From contig NZ_CP138953.1 in NCBI RefSeq assembly GCF_047126315.1, positions 3,286,001 to 3,350,000 of the forward strand: a stretch of 64,000 bases of DNA, given 5' to 3'. This DNA is from Shimia sp022448905 (GTDB lineage Bacteria > Pseudomonadota > Alphaproteobacteria > Rhodobacterales > Rhodobacteraceae). Positions 49,614 through 58,690 of this stretch are shown piece by piece; position 1 is the stretch's first letter, and the number at the start of each line of letters is the position of its first letter. Under the pieces are notes generated by a model. That model worked only from the letters and a program-made list of their open reading frames with translations. It did not search any database and was not told the DNA's origin. Both the position numbers and the translations under genes were made by a program.

Positions 49614-51494
49614 ATGGAAGACGCCCTTTATACCGCCACTATTTTCCTGATCACCGCGGTGATCGCGGTGCCGATTTCCTCCCGGTTGGGGCTGGGTTCG
49701 GTGCTGGGATATTTGGCAGCCGGTATCTTGATTGGCCCCGTTTTGGGGCTGGTTGGCACGCATGAGGCCGATGAACTGCTTCACTACGCTGAATTTGGCG
49801 TGGTGATGATGCTGTTTATCATTGGCTTGGAGCTGGACCCGCGTGCGCTATGGGCGATGAAAGACAAGCTGTTGGGCCTTGGCGGGCTACAGATTGGCCT
49901 GACCACCGGCGCCGTCGCCACCGCCTGTATCTTCCTGGGCTTCTCTGTGAACGTGGCCATTGCCACCGGCCTGATCTTTGCCCTCAGTTCAACCGCAATT
50001 GTGCTGCAAACATTGGCCGAAAAAGGCCTGATGCAAACCGGCGGTGGGCGCTCGACCTTCTCCGTTCTGCTGGCCCAAGACATTGCCGTGATCCCGATGC
50101 TGGCGCTGCTCCCCCTGCTGGCGATGCCGGAAGCGATGGAGATTGCCACCAGCGGCGCAATTGCCGAAGGCGGCCACACCGACGAACACGCCCTGTCGCT
50201 GGTCGACGGGTTGCCCGGCTGGGGCGTGACGCTGGTAACGCTTGGCGCTGTGGGCTCCATTGTGCTCGGCGGCCTCTACCTGATGCGGCCGGTGTTCCGC
50301 TTCATCCACGCCGCGCATCTGCCGGAGATGTATACCGCGCTGGCGCTGCTGATTGTGGTCGGCATTGCGCTGTTGATGGAGCTGGTGGGCCTCTCCCCTG
50401 CCCTTGGCACCTTCCTCGCTGGCGTGCTGCTGGCAAACTCTGAATTCCGCCACGAATTGGAAAGCGACATCGCGCCGTTCAAAGGCCTTCTGCTGGGGCT
50501 GTTCTTCATCACCGTGGGCGCGCAGATCGACTTCAACGTCTTTGCCCGCGCCCCGGGACAGATCATCGGCCTCACGCTGGGCCTGATCGCCATCAAAGCG
50601 TTAATCCTCTACCTGCTGGGCCGTGCCTTTGGCTTGCGGGACCGCAACCTCTGGCTCTTCACCCTGGGCCTCGCGCAGGCGGGCGAATTTGGCTTTGTTC
50701 TGATCACCTTCTCAGAGCAGCAAAATGTGATCCCAGCCTGGGCGGCGGAGAAGTACCTGTTGATCGTGGCGCTCACCATGTTGATCACGCCGCTGCTGTT
50801 TATCCTGTACGATGTGCTGTCCAAACGGCTCGGAGATCGCAGCGACAAGAAAGACCAGCACGACCATGACGAGGTGGATGAAACCGGTCCCGTGATCATC
50901 GCAGGCATTGGCCGCTTTGGTCAGATCGTGAATCGCTTGGTGCGCTCATCCGGCTATCAGACCGTGGTTCTGGACAACGACATGAAGGCCATCGAAAACA
51001 TGCGCTCCTTTGGCGTCAAAGGCTTCTTTGGCGACCCGACACGCCCGGAAATCCTGCACGCCGCTGGCCTGCGTGAAGCACGGGTGCTGGTTGTGGCGTT
51101 GGACAATATGGAGGCGTCACTCAAACTGGTCGCCTTTGCCCGCCGGGAGCGGCCCGACCTGCACATCATTGCCCGTGCGCGCGATCGCGGCAACGTGTAT
51201 CGCCTCTACAAAGCCGGTGCAGACGACATCGTGCGGGAGATGTTTGACAGCTCGCTGCGTGCCGGTCGCTATGTTTTGGAGAACATTGGCCTCAGCGAAT
51301 ATGAGGCCGCACAGGCCGAACAGGCGTTCTACAAACACGACCGTTTTGCCATGCAGGAGTTGGCGCAGCTGTGGAGCGAAGACGTGCCACTGTCCAAAAA
51401 CGAGGCCTACAAAAAGCGCGCACGATCATTGGAGAAAGAGCTGCAGGATGTGCTGCTGGCCCAACTGGACAGTGACCCGGAGGAGCGCGCCTAG
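49614..51494 (+). CDS. CPA2-family cation:proton antiporter with TrkA-N domain (KefB/C-like)
   Basis: A 626-residue protein. Residues about 1-390 form the twelve or so helices of a Na+/H+ exchanger domain (LLHYAEFGVVMMLFIIGLEL, LPEMYTALALLIVVGIALLM). Then a short charged linker leads to an RCK_N/TrkA-N Rossmann domain (VIIAGIGRFGQIVNRLVRSS, FGDPTRPEILHAAGLREARV, residues about 425-545) that binds a nucleotide. A coiled, charged tail ends the protein. This fits KefB/KefC-like glutathione-gated K+ efflux, though ligand gating is not evident. It is 29 bases after the Lrp gene. Confidence 0.93.
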   Translation: MEDALYTATIFLITAVIAVPISSRLGLGSVLGYLAAGILIGPVLGLVGTHEADELLHYAEFGVVMMLFIIGLELDPRALWAMKDKLLGLGGLQIGLTTGAVATACIFLGFSVNVAIATGLIFALSSTAIVLQTLAEKGLMQTGGGRSTFSVLLAQDIAVIPMLALLPLLAMPEAMEIATSGAIAEGGHTDEHALSLVDGLPGWGVTLVTLGAVGSIVLGGLYLMRPVFRFIHAAHLPEMYTALALLIVVGIALLMELVGLSPALGTFLAGVLLANSEFRHELESDIAPFKGLLLGLFFITVGAQIDFNVFARAPGQIIGLTLGLIAIKALILYLLGRAFGLRDRNLWLFTLGLAQAGEFGFVLITFSEQQNVIPAWAAEKYLLIVALTMLITPLLFILYDVLSKRLGDRSDKKDQHDHDEVDETGPVIIAGIGRFGQIVNRLVRSSGYQTVVLDNDMKAIENMRSFGVKGFFGDPTRPEILHAAGLREARVLVVALDNMEASLKLVAFARRERPDLHIIARARDRGNVYRLYKAGADDIVREMFDSSLRAGRYVLENIGLSEYEAAQAEQAFYKHDRFAMQELAQLWSEDVPLSKNEAYKKRARSLEKELQDVLLAQLDSDPEERA

Positions 51495-51515
51495 ACGCGC
51501 TCCGATCCAATTGGT

Positions 51516-52526
51516 TTAGCTGTCGGACACACCGGCTTCAGCAAAGGTCGCCATGCCAGAATGGCAGGCCACGGCCGCCTTCAGGATGTTGATTGCCACC
51601 GCCGCGCCTGAGCCTTCACCCAGACGCATGTTGAGGCTCAGGATTGGCTCTTTGCCAAGCTGCGCCAATAGCGCCGGGTGCGCACTTTCCGCGCTTACAT
51701 GGCCGGCGATCACGTGATCCAGCGCGTCATCCACCTCTTCGCCCAAAGCGGCAGCAGCGGCGGTTGCGATAAAGCCATCCAGGATCACAGGGATGCGCAG
51801 CAAACGCGCACGTGCGATGGCCCCAACCATACCGGCGAGCTCGCGTCCTCCAAGACAACGCAGCGCCTCCAGCCCTTTGGGCGTGTTGTTGGCGGCCACA
51901 CCTTCGCGCACCACGCGCGCTTTTGTCGCCAAACCGGCTTCATCCACACCGGTGCCGCGACCCACCCACTCTTCGGCTTCGCCCGCATACAGCGCATGTG
52001 CAATGGCGGCGGCGCTGGTGGTGTTGCCAATGCCCATTTCGCCCACAACCAGCAGGTCCGCGTCGTCTTTCACCGCGTTCCAGCCTGCTTGCAGCGCGGC
52101 CACAACCTCCGCTTCGCTCATCGCTGGGCCTTGAGTGAAATCGGCAGTCGGCGTGTCCAGATCCAGCGCGATCACATCCAGATCCGCGCCAGCCATTTTG
52201 CTCAACTGGTTGATCGCCGCGCCGCCGTGCTCGAAGTTTAACACCATCTGCGCGGTCACTTCCGCCGGGAACGCCGACACGCCTTGCGCTGTTACACCGT
52301 GGTTGCCCGCAAAGATGATCACCTGCGGCGCGTCGATGCTGGGGCGCGGGTTGCCACGCCAGCCTGCATACCAAATCGCCATATCTTCCAGACGACCGAG
52401 CGCACCGGGGGGTTTGGTCAGCTGGCCGTTGCGCGCCTCGGCCTCGCCCATGGCCTGCTGATCGACGCCGGGCGCCGCCGCCACAAGCTGTTGAAACTCT
52501 GCCAAAGAGGTGAATTCTGCGGACAT
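51516..52526 (-). CDS. cobT: Nicotinate-nucleotide-dimethylbenzimidazole phosphoribosyltransferase
   Basis: A 336-residue enzyme that makes alpha-ribazole phosphate for the lower ligand of cobalamin. Landmarks are IIFAGNHGVTAQGVSAFP, VGEMGIGNTTSAAAIAHAL and LSLNMRLGEGSGAAVAINI, the last with the catalytic Glu. AGGAG upstream supports the ATG at 52526; an earlier in-frame start would overlap cobS. It is divergent from cobS, as in many alphaproteobacteria. The 83-base gap has no room for a cobalamin riboswitch. Confidence 0.96.
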   Translation of the reverse strand: MSAEFTSLAEFQQLVAAAPGVDQQAMGEAEARNGQLTKPPGALGRLEDMAIWYAGWRGNPRPSIDAPQVIIFAGNHGVTAQGVSAFPAEVTAQMVLNFEHGGAAINQLSKMAGADLDVIALDLDTPTADFTQGPAMSEAEVVAALQAGWNAVKDDADLLVVGEMGIGNTTSAAAIAHALYAGEAEEWVGRGTGVDEAGLATKARVVREGVAANNTPKGLEALRCLGGRELAGMVGAIARARLLRIPVILDGFIATAAAAALGEEVDDALDHVIAGHVSAESAHPALLAQLGKEPILSLNMRLGEGSGAAVAINILKAAVACHSGMATFAEAGVSDS

Positions 52527-52609
52527 TGGCCGGGCTCCTGTTGAATTTTTGACGTTAGCGCTGTTTACCTCATATCCAGCCCCCGGCAAGTGAGGAAAAA
52601 GACGCAGGT

Positions 52610-53374
52610 ATGGCCAGTTCCGACACGTCACCGTTTCGCCCCCGCGACATCAACACCGCTTTGGCGCTTCTGACGCGCCTGCCGGTGAAGGCGGATTTCT
52701 CCCGTGGTGCCCGTGCCGCATGGGCTTATTGCATCGCAGGCGCGGCTCTGGCGCTGCTGGCAGCTCTGCCCACCGCCGCCTTGCTGTTCATCGGCTTGCC
52801 GCCAGTTCTGGCCGCCGTGGTCTGGCTCACCGCCATGGTTGTGATGAGCGGCGCCATGCATGAAGACGGGCTTGCGGACACCGCAGATGGTTTCTGGGGC
52901 GGCTGGGACAAGGTCCGGCGACTGGAGATCATGCGCGACAGCCATATTGGGGCCTACGGCGTCATCGCGCTGTGCCTGTCCATTGCTGCCCGCTGGGGCG
53001 CGATTGCGATCTTGCTGGAAGCAGACGTCTGGCTTTTCGGTTTGCTGGCTGTGGCCATGCTGTCGCGAGCCAATATGACATTGGTGATGGCCGCCCTGCC
53101 CCATGCCCGCACCGACGGGTTGAGCCACTCCCAAGGCCGCGCGCCCCGCACTGGCGCGCTGACCGGCTTTGCGCTCGCTGGTGTGACCGCCTTTGGTTGT
53201 GTTGGTGTGCCCGGTGTCGTTTTGGCCGGTGTAGCCTTTGTCATGGCGGCCCTGTGCTCCGCCACGGCGCGGGTGAAAATTGGCGGACAGACCGGCGATG
53301 TGCTCGGAGCAACCCAGCAAATCACCGAAATCACCCTGCTCTTCACCCTCGTGATCCTGGCGCAGTATTTCTAA
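52610..53374 (+). CDS. cobS: Adenosylcobinamide-GDP ribazoletransferase
   Basis: A 254-residue membrane enzyme that joins alpha-ribazole phosphate to adenosylcobinamide-GDP. Conserved acidic motifs are present (GAMHEDGLADTADGFWGG and MRDSHIGAYGV), and five or more hydrophobic helices follow. Divergent from cobT, its metabolic partner. Its TAA stop overlaps the stop of the convergent channel gene. Confidence 0.95.
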   Translation: MASSDTSPFRPRDINTALALLTRLPVKADFSRGARAAWAYCIAGAALALLAALPTAALLFIGLPPVLAAVVWLTAMVVMSGAMHEDGLADTADGFWGGWDKVRRLEIMRDSHIGAYGVIALCLSIAARWGAIAILLEADVWLFGLLAVAMLSRANMTLVMAALPHARTDGLSHSQGRAPRTGALTGFALAGVTAFGCVGVPGVVLAGVAFVMAALCSATARVKIGGQTGDVLGATQQITEITLLFTLVILAQYF

Positions 53375-54141
53375 GCGCCATCCGTCTCGATACAGATCGT
53401 GGCGCCGCAGTGCTTGCAATGCACCGCGTCGGGATCATGCCGCAGTAAGCCGCAGCTTTCGCATTTGTGGCGGACCTTTTGCGGTTTGATGATCGCCTGC
53501 GCCAGTTGCACAAACAGCGCCACGCCGCCCACCATCACGCAGATCGAAAACAGCTTGCCGCCAGGACTGTCCAGAGTGATGTCACCGTAGCCCGTGGTCG
53601 TGAGTGTCGCCACGGTGAAATACATCGCATCGATGAAGGGCGTGGCGGTGGCCTCTTTGTCGATGAAAAACACCAGCGACGACGCCGATGTCACCATGAC
53701 AAACACAAACAGATTGATCGTCGCGATCACCGCATCCTCATGGGTGCGAAACCAGCGGCTGTCCCGGCGCAGGTCATAGAGCAAATGGTAAGAATGGATC
53801 AGGCGCAGACCGCGTAGCACCCGCAGAAAGGCCAGATCACCGGACAGCCATGGGTCAATGAACAGCGAGCCAATCACCACCACATCGGCGATTGTGTAAA
53901 TCCGCGTTAGGAAAAACCGCCGGTCCTCCGCCACCCACCAGCGGGCAATCAGGTCGAGGCAGATGATCACTCCAGTTAGACGGCTGGCGAGGATCAGGCC
54001 CGCCCCATAAGGCACATGGGCAGTGGCGATAAAAAACAGGATGGTGACAAAATCGAAAATGATCAGCGCATAGCGGAATTTCACCGCGCCCGGCGTGTGA
54101 TCCGTGTAGAGCCGCTCCACCGTTGCCTTGAGGTTTTCCAT
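53371..54141 (-). CDS. Voltage-gated-type potassium channel with C-terminal zinc ribbon
   Basis: A 256-residue protein with six helices. A voltage-sensor-like S4 has spaced Arg residues (FLRVLRGLRLIHSYHLLYDL), and the pore carries the K+ selectivity filter TTTGYGD (181-187). After the last helix, Cys227/Cys230 and Cys242/Cys245 (CESCG and CKHCG) form a small zinc ribbon, in place of the usual RCK or cyclic-nucleotide domain. The ATG at 54141 follows AAGGAGAGAGGC. The ribbon may gate the channel or bind a partner; unproven. Confidence 0.9.
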   Translation of the reverse strand: MENLKATVERLYTDHTPGAVKFRYALIIFDFVTILFFIATAHVPYGAGLILASRLTGVIICLDLIARWWVAEDRRFFLTRIYTIADVVVIGSLFIDPWLSGDLAFLRVLRGLRLIHSYHLLYDLRRDSRWFRTHEDAVIATINLFVFVMVTSASSLVFFIDKEATATPFIDAMYFTVATLTTTGYGDITLDSPGGKLFSICVMVGGVALFVQLAQAIIKPQKVRHKCESCGLLRHDPDAVHCKHCGATICIETDGA

Positions 54142-54208
54142 ATGTGCCTCTCTCCTTAGAGGCAGTAAACGCCAACACAGAGAGCCGCGCAACGGTTTGA
54201 TTGCGCAC

Positions 54209-54243
54209 AAAAAAGGGACCGCAGCCCGAGGCGCGATCCCTTT
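54209..54243 (-). terminator. Terminator after carD
   Basis: On the minus strand AAAGGGATCGC pairs with GCGGTCCCTTT (11 bp, one wobble), followed by TTT. It lies about 20 bases beyond the carD stop. Confidence 0.9.
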
Positions 54244-54262
54244 TGAAGATTTGAAAGAACGC

Positions 54263-54772
54263 TTATGCGGCGCGGGACACCAACACGTCGTCCACTTTCT
54301 TCGCAGCCGCAGCTTCGTCACCATCAGCAACAGCAGCCACTTCGCGGGTCAAACGCTCCAGCGCGGCTTCATACAGCTGACGCTCAGAATAGCTCTGCTC
54401 ACGCTGATCGTCTGTGCGGTGCAGGTCGCGCACAACCTCGGCAATTGCGATCAGATCACCGGAGTTGATCTTCTGCTCATATTCCTGCGCACGGCGGGAC
54501 CACATGGCGCGTTTGACCTTGGCTTTGCCCTTCAGGGTCTTCATCGCCTGTTCAATCACGTCTGGGCTGCTCAGGCACCGCATGCCAATCTCGGTGGCTT
54601 TGTTGGTTGGCACCCGCAGTGTCATCTTGTCTTTTTCAAACGAGATCACAAAAAGCTCCAGCTGCATCCCCGCAACTTCCTGCTCTTCGATGGAAATGAT
54701 TTGCCCAACGCCATGTGCCGGATAGACAACATATTCGTTCGGGCTGAACTCGTTCTTCTTGGATTTGCTCAT
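54263..54772 (-). CDS. carD: CarD-family transcription regulator
   Basis: A 169-residue protein. The N-terminal RNA-polymerase-interacting domain is clear (NEYVVYPAHGVGQIISIEEQ, LELFVISFEKDKMTLRVPT), and the C-terminal DNA-binding helices carry the conserved Trp (AMWSRRAQEYEQKINSGDLI). CarD stabilises RNA polymerase open complexes, notably at rRNA-type promoters, in bacteria with slow initiation. AAGGAAG supports the ATG at 54772; the extended upstream frame is not plausible. Confidence 0.94.
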   Translation of the reverse strand: MSKSKKNEFSPNEYVVYPAHGVGQIISIEEQEVAGMQLELFVISFEKDKMTLRVPTNKATEIGMRCLSSPDVIEQAMKTLKGKAKVKRAMWSRRAQEYEQKINSGDLIAIAEVVRDLHRTDDQREQSYSERQLYEAALERLTREVAAVADGDEAAAAKKVDDVLVSRAA

Positions 54773-55029
54773 GCAGTACTTCCTTTGTGAGCCCCCATCC
54801 TGCCAGACAAAAATTGCGCTCGGGAAAGGGTGTTTCCCGATGCGGAATGTCCTCTGGTAGAAAAAGCCACCCTCAGCAAATGCAGGGATGGCTCTCAGGC
54901 AGTTATGTCCTCTGTAACAGCAATATAGCACAAAAAACGCCCCCTTGAAAGCGCGACAGACTTTCACAGGCAGTTTGTGCTTTTGTATCAGCCTCTTATG
55001 GCCGAATCGTACATCTTGGACAGTAAACT

Positions 55030-55066
55030 TGTCCCCTTTTCAGGCCGAATCGGCCTGTCAGGGACA
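55030..55066. terminator. Extended hairpin downstream of fdxA
   Basis: CAGGCCG/CGGCCTG (55041-55057) nested within TGTCCC/GGGACA (55030-55035 and 55061-55066) lies just after the fdxA stop (minus strand). It lacks a T-run, so it may be a weak terminator or a 3' stabilising hairpin. The 296-base region from here to carD holds no other feature I could support. Confidence 0.5.
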
Positions 55067-55068
55067 GC

Positions 55069-55407
55069 TTAACCGCCTTCCCCCGGCGCTTCAGAGAAAT
55101 ATTTCTCCAGTTTGTTAGGTTCGCCGTCTTTTTCCTCATACCCTGGCATTGGATCTTTCTTTGTGATGATCACCGGCCAGAGTTCAGAATACTTGCGGTT
55201 GAACTCCACCCATTCTTCCATATCCGGCTCTGTGTCCGGACGGATGGCGTCTGCCGGGCATTCCGGCTCGCACACACCGCAGTCGATACATTCATCAGGG
55301 TGGATAACCAGCGTGTTCTCACCTTCGTAAAAACAGTCTACCGGGCATACCTCTACGCAGTCGGTGTATTTGCACGCGATGCAGTTGTCGGTAACGACAT
55401 AGGTCAT
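55069..55407 (-). CDS. fdxA: Ferredoxin (7Fe type)
   Basis: A 112-residue soluble electron carrier. Cluster motifs: CIACKYTDCVEVCPVDC for the 3Fe-4S/first site and CIDCGVCEPECPADAI for the [4Fe-4S], the standard FdxA pattern, with a long C-terminal extension (DMEEWVEFNRKYSELWPVI) typical of alphaproteobacterial FdxA. It is near an S4 gene and helicase gene on the same strand, an arrangement common in this group. Confidence 0.95.
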   Translation of the reverse strand: MTYVVTDNCIACKYTDCVEVCPVDCFYEGENTLVIHPDECIDCGVCEPECPADAIRPDTEPDMEEWVEFNRKYSELWPVIITKKDPMPGYEEKDGEPNKLEKYFSEAPGEGG

Positions 55408-55459
55408 TTGGGTTAGCTCACTTGTAGTCGGTTCACTGGTTTGACTAAATCAGAGTTAC

Positions 55460-55837
55460 CTATTCTTCAAGCGGGGAAGACTTCATAAGATCGAGATTGC
55501 GGCGATCGCGCTTGGTCGGACGCCCTTTTCCGTCAGAGCCGGGGCTACGCGGAACAGGTTTCTCCTCAGGCGTCAAATCTTCATATAGTGTTTGCGCTTC
55601 GGGCGCTGGACCGCGTCGTTCGCCAAGCGCCAGGACCTTGATAACCCGAACACGTTTTGCCTGTGGAAAGGTCAAAACGTCACCAATTGTCACACCATGG
55701 CTGGCCTTGGCAATTTTCTGTCCATTGACGCGAAGATGCCCGCCAGTGATGACTTTGGCCGACAGGCTACGGGTCTTGAAGAACCGCGCCTGCCAAAGCC
55801 ATTTGTCAGCCCGAAGTTTGGGGGACGGAGCGCTCAA
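55460..55837 (-). CDS. S4-domain RNA-binding protein (Hsp15/HslR-like)
   Basis: A 125-residue protein. The S4 domain fills the N-terminal half (LRADKWLWQARFFKTRSLSA, GGHLRVNGQKIAKASHGV, GDVLTF). A basic C-terminal tail (GKGRPTKRDRRNLDLMKSS) follows. Hsp15-type proteins bind stalled 50S subunits carrying peptidyl-tRNA. It begins four bases after the helicase stop and probably shares its transcript. Confidence 0.92.
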   Translation of the reverse strand: MSAPSPKLRADKWLWQARFFKTRSLSAKVITGGHLRVNGQKIAKASHGVTIGDVLTFPQAKRVRVIKVLALGERRGPAPEAQTLYEDLTPEEKPVPRSPGSDGKGRPTKRDRRNLDLMKSSPLEE

Positions 55838-55841
55838 GCGC

Positions 55842-58658
55842 TCAGTCCTTGCCTTTCAGCCCCATAAGCGCTGCGGCAAATGGGTTGTCCGGGTCAATCG
55901 CCTTCTCTTTTTTCGGAGGACGGGCCTGGAACTGTTTGGGGCCATTGTCACGACGCGGGCCACCTTTGCCTTTTGGCTTGCCACCCTTGCCGCGCGGCTT
56001 GTCGCCCTGACGGTCGTTGCGACGCTGGCCCTGGCCACCGCCACGACGTTGCTGGTTGCGGTTGCCACCCTGACGGCCAGCCCATGTGAAGGTGTAGAAC
56101 ACTTCCACTTCCGGCTCGGCAGCCTCTTCGGCCGGTCCGGCCTCTGCAGGTGCTTCGGCCGCAGCAGCTTCTGGTGCAGCTTCAGTTTCTGCAGGTGCCT
56201 CTTCCGCCGCGGGTGCGTCAGTCGCTTCTGCAGGTGTTTCAGCAGCCGCTTCTTCAGCCGGAGCCGCCTCTGGCGCCGCTTTCACCTTCGCGCGCTCGCC
56301 TTTTTCTGCCGCATAGCCAAGGCCCTGCATCAGATCGGCGAACTGTTCCAGTGTCATGCCGGTGATAGACAACATATCCGCCTTGGCTTCAAAACCACCA
56401 CGGCTGTCTTCGCTGCGCAGCATATCGGCCAACCGTTCCAGCATGTCGATGCGGATCGCCCGCTCGCCTGCCGCACGGTAGCCGGACATGGCGTAGTAGC
56501 CACGTGGCGCGTCTTTGACGGTTGGCACTGTCACCAAACCGGGGGGCGGCGATTCCGGGAAGTCCTGCAGGCCTTGTGCCAGCGACCACAGCACCAGACG
56601 CAAACGGGTTGGGGCTGGCTTCAGCAGCAGTGGCATGAAAATGGTGAACTGACCAAAGCGGATGCCGTGCTTGCGCAGTGTGCCGCGGGCGTCCTGATCC
56701 AGCTCTTTCACTTCGGTGGCCACATCTCCCCGCGGAATGATGCCAAGGTTTTCAACCATACGGAAGGCAAAGCCGCGCGCCAGACCGGTCAGTTCTTCGT
56801 CTTTGCTCAGGTTCAGCAGAGGCTCAAACAGGGCCGCAATTTTGCGGTCGATGAAGTGCTGCAGGCGACGTTCCACCTTCTGCGCCACATCGGCTCCGGC
56901 TTCTTCGTCGACAAACACGTCGATCATCGGCTTCAGAGGTTCCGCGCCGGCCACCAATTTGCCAACCGCGTGCTCGCCCCACATGAGGCCACCCTGTTCA
57001 GTAAAGTCGATTTCCGTATCCGGCGCGTTATAAAACCGATCCGCGCGCAGGTGGAACTGCGGCGCCAGCGCCTGCAAGCTCGCTGACTTAAGCGTCTTGG
57101 CTTCCTGACCGATGGCTTCTTTGTCCGCAATAAAACGGAATCCTTCAAGACGACCGACGAATTCGCCCTCGACGGTCACCTCACCTTTATCATTCACTTC
57201 GGCCAAAAGGGCCTCCTTCTGCTTGAGTCGGCGCATCAAAACCGATGTGCGCCGATCCACAAATCTTTGAGTAAGACGCTCATGCAGAGCATCTGATAGG
57301 CGATCTTCTACCGCGCGGGTTTCCCCGCGCCAATGGTTTTCGTCACTTACCCAGTTTTTACGTTGTGCGACATATGTCCACGTCCGGATAAACGCCAGAC
57401 GTTTCGACAATGTGTCAATGTCACCATCGGCGCGATCCAGCCGTTTTACCTGCCGCGCCAGCCAATCATCCGGCACTTTGCCCTTTTCGTGCAGAAAACC
57501 AAAAATGTTTTCAATCAGCTGCGCGTGTTCCGCGTGGCTGATACCGCGAAAATCCGGAATGCGGCACACATCCCACAGCAATTGCACCGAGCGCCCGTCA
57601 CTTGCCCGCGCCATGACTTCCGCCTCACGCGACACGGTTTTGAGCGCCCGCAAATCATCCGCCTCCCGCGCCTTGATCAGCAACTCATCGTCAGAGCCAA
57701 CCTCGAGCGATTTGATAAGCGCATCCACCGTGCCAAATTGCAGCGCCGCATTGCGCCAATTCACCTTGCGCACCGGGGTGAAGCGATGCTCCATGATCGC
57801 CTCGGCCACACCCTCATCCAGCGGCGGCGCTTCGCCGGTCACCCCAAAGGTGCCGTGGCTCATGCCCCGCCCGGCCCGGCCCGCGATCTGCGCCAGCTCA
57901 TTGGGCGCCAAAGGCCGCATGCGCCGCCCGTCAAACTTGGTGGTGGAAGCAAAGGCCACGTGATCAATGTCGAGGTTCAGCCCCATACCAATAGCGTCGG
58001 TTGCTACCAAAAAGTCCACATCGCCATTCTGATAGAGCTCCACCTGCGCATTGCGCGTGCGCGGGCTCAACGCCCCCATCACCACCGCCGCGCCGCCTTT
58101 TTGACGGCGGATCAGCTCGGCAATCGCATAAACACTGTCCACCGAAAATCCAACGATGGCAGAGCGTGCCTGCATCCGGCTGATCTTGCGAGACCCCGAA
58201 TAGTTCAGCGTCGACATACGCTCGCGACGCATAAACTGCGCCTCTGGCACCAGCTCCGCAATGGTGCCGCGCATGGTGTCGCTGCCCAAAAACAACGTCT
58301 CATGCGTGCCACGCATCCGCAGCAACCGGTCGGTGAACACATGTCCCCGCTCAGGATCAGCGCAGAGCTGGATTTCGTCAATAGCAACAAAATCCGCGCC
58401 CAGACCCTCAGGCATCGCCTCAACCGTGGCCACCCAATACTGAGCGCGCGGCGGCACAATGCGTTCCTCGCCGGTAACCAATGCCACAACAGACGGCCCG
58501 CGCGCGGCCACGATGCGGTCATAGACTTCACGCGCCAAAAGCCGCAACGGCAGGCCAATCACCCCAGTGCGATAGCCCAGCATCCGCTCGATGGCGTAAT
58601 GGGTTTTGCCTGTGTTGGTGGGGCCCAACACCGCCGTGATCTGCCGCTGTCCGGCCAT
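55842..58658 (-). CDS. SUV3-like DExD/H helicase with low-complexity C-terminal tail
   Basis: A 938-residue RNA-helicase-like protein. Walker A is GPTNTGKTHYA at residues 12-22, Walker B is FVAIDEIQLCAD, and GRAGRGMSHGTFG gives motif VI. A long middle region follows, then a tail from about residue 790 rich in Ala/Glu/Pro, ending with an Arg/Gly/Lys-rich stretch (GGNRNQQRRGGGQGQRRNDR) suited to RNA binding. It resembles mitochondrial SUV3 and the alphaproteobacterial 'helicase-related' family; the RNA target is not known. It lies 32 bases downstream of the TPR gene's stop... in transcript order it precedes the S4 gene. Confidence 0.92.
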   Translation of the reverse strand: MAGQRQITAVLGPTNTGKTHYAIERMLGYRTGVIGLPLRLLAREVYDRIVAARGPSVVALVTGEERIVPPRAQYWVATVEAMPEGLGADFVAIDEIQLCADPERGHVFTDRLLRMRGTHETLFLGSDTMRGTIAELVPEAQFMRRERMSTLNYSGSRKISRMQARSAIVGFSVDSVYAIAELIRRQKGGAAVVMGALSPRTRNAQVELYQNGDVDFLVATDAIGMGLNLDIDHVAFASTTKFDGRRMRPLAPNELAQIAGRAGRGMSHGTFGVTGEAPPLDEGVAEAIMEHRFTPVRKVNWRNAALQFGTVDALIKSLEVGSDDELLIKAREADDLRALKTVSREAEVMARASDGRSVQLLWDVCRIPDFRGISHAEHAQLIENIFGFLHEKGKVPDDWLARQVKRLDRADGDIDTLSKRLAFIRTWTYVAQRKNWVSDENHWRGETRAVEDRLSDALHERLTQRFVDRRTSVLMRRLKQKEALLAEVNDKGEVTVEGEFVGRLEGFRFIADKEAIGQEAKTLKSASLQALAPQFHLRADRFYNAPDTEIDFTEQGGLMWGEHAVGKLVAGAEPLKPMIDVFVDEEAGADVAQKVERRLQHFIDRKIAALFEPLLNLSKDEELTGLARGFAFRMVENLGIIPRGDVATEVKELDQDARGTLRKHGIRFGQFTIFMPLLLKPAPTRLRLVLWSLAQGLQDFPESPPPGLVTVPTVKDAPRGYYAMSGYRAAGERAIRIDMLERLADMLRSEDSRGGFEAKADMLSITGMTLEQFADLMQGLGYAAEKGERAKVKAAPEAAPAEEAAAETPAEATDAPAAEEAPAETEAAPEAAAAEAPAEAGPAEEAAEPEVEVFYTFTWAGRQGGNRNQQRRGGGQGQRRNDRQGDKPRGKGGKPKGKGGPRRDNGPKQFQARPPKKEKAIDPDNPFAAALMGLKGKD

Positions 58659-58690
58659 CTGTCTGCCCCGTCTGGCTTAGAATTCGTCGC

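Noticed and set aside
52527..52609. Cobalamin riboswitch between cobT and cobS
   Set aside because: The gap is 83 bases and lacks a B12-box-like sequence; known cobalamin riboswitches are about twice as long.
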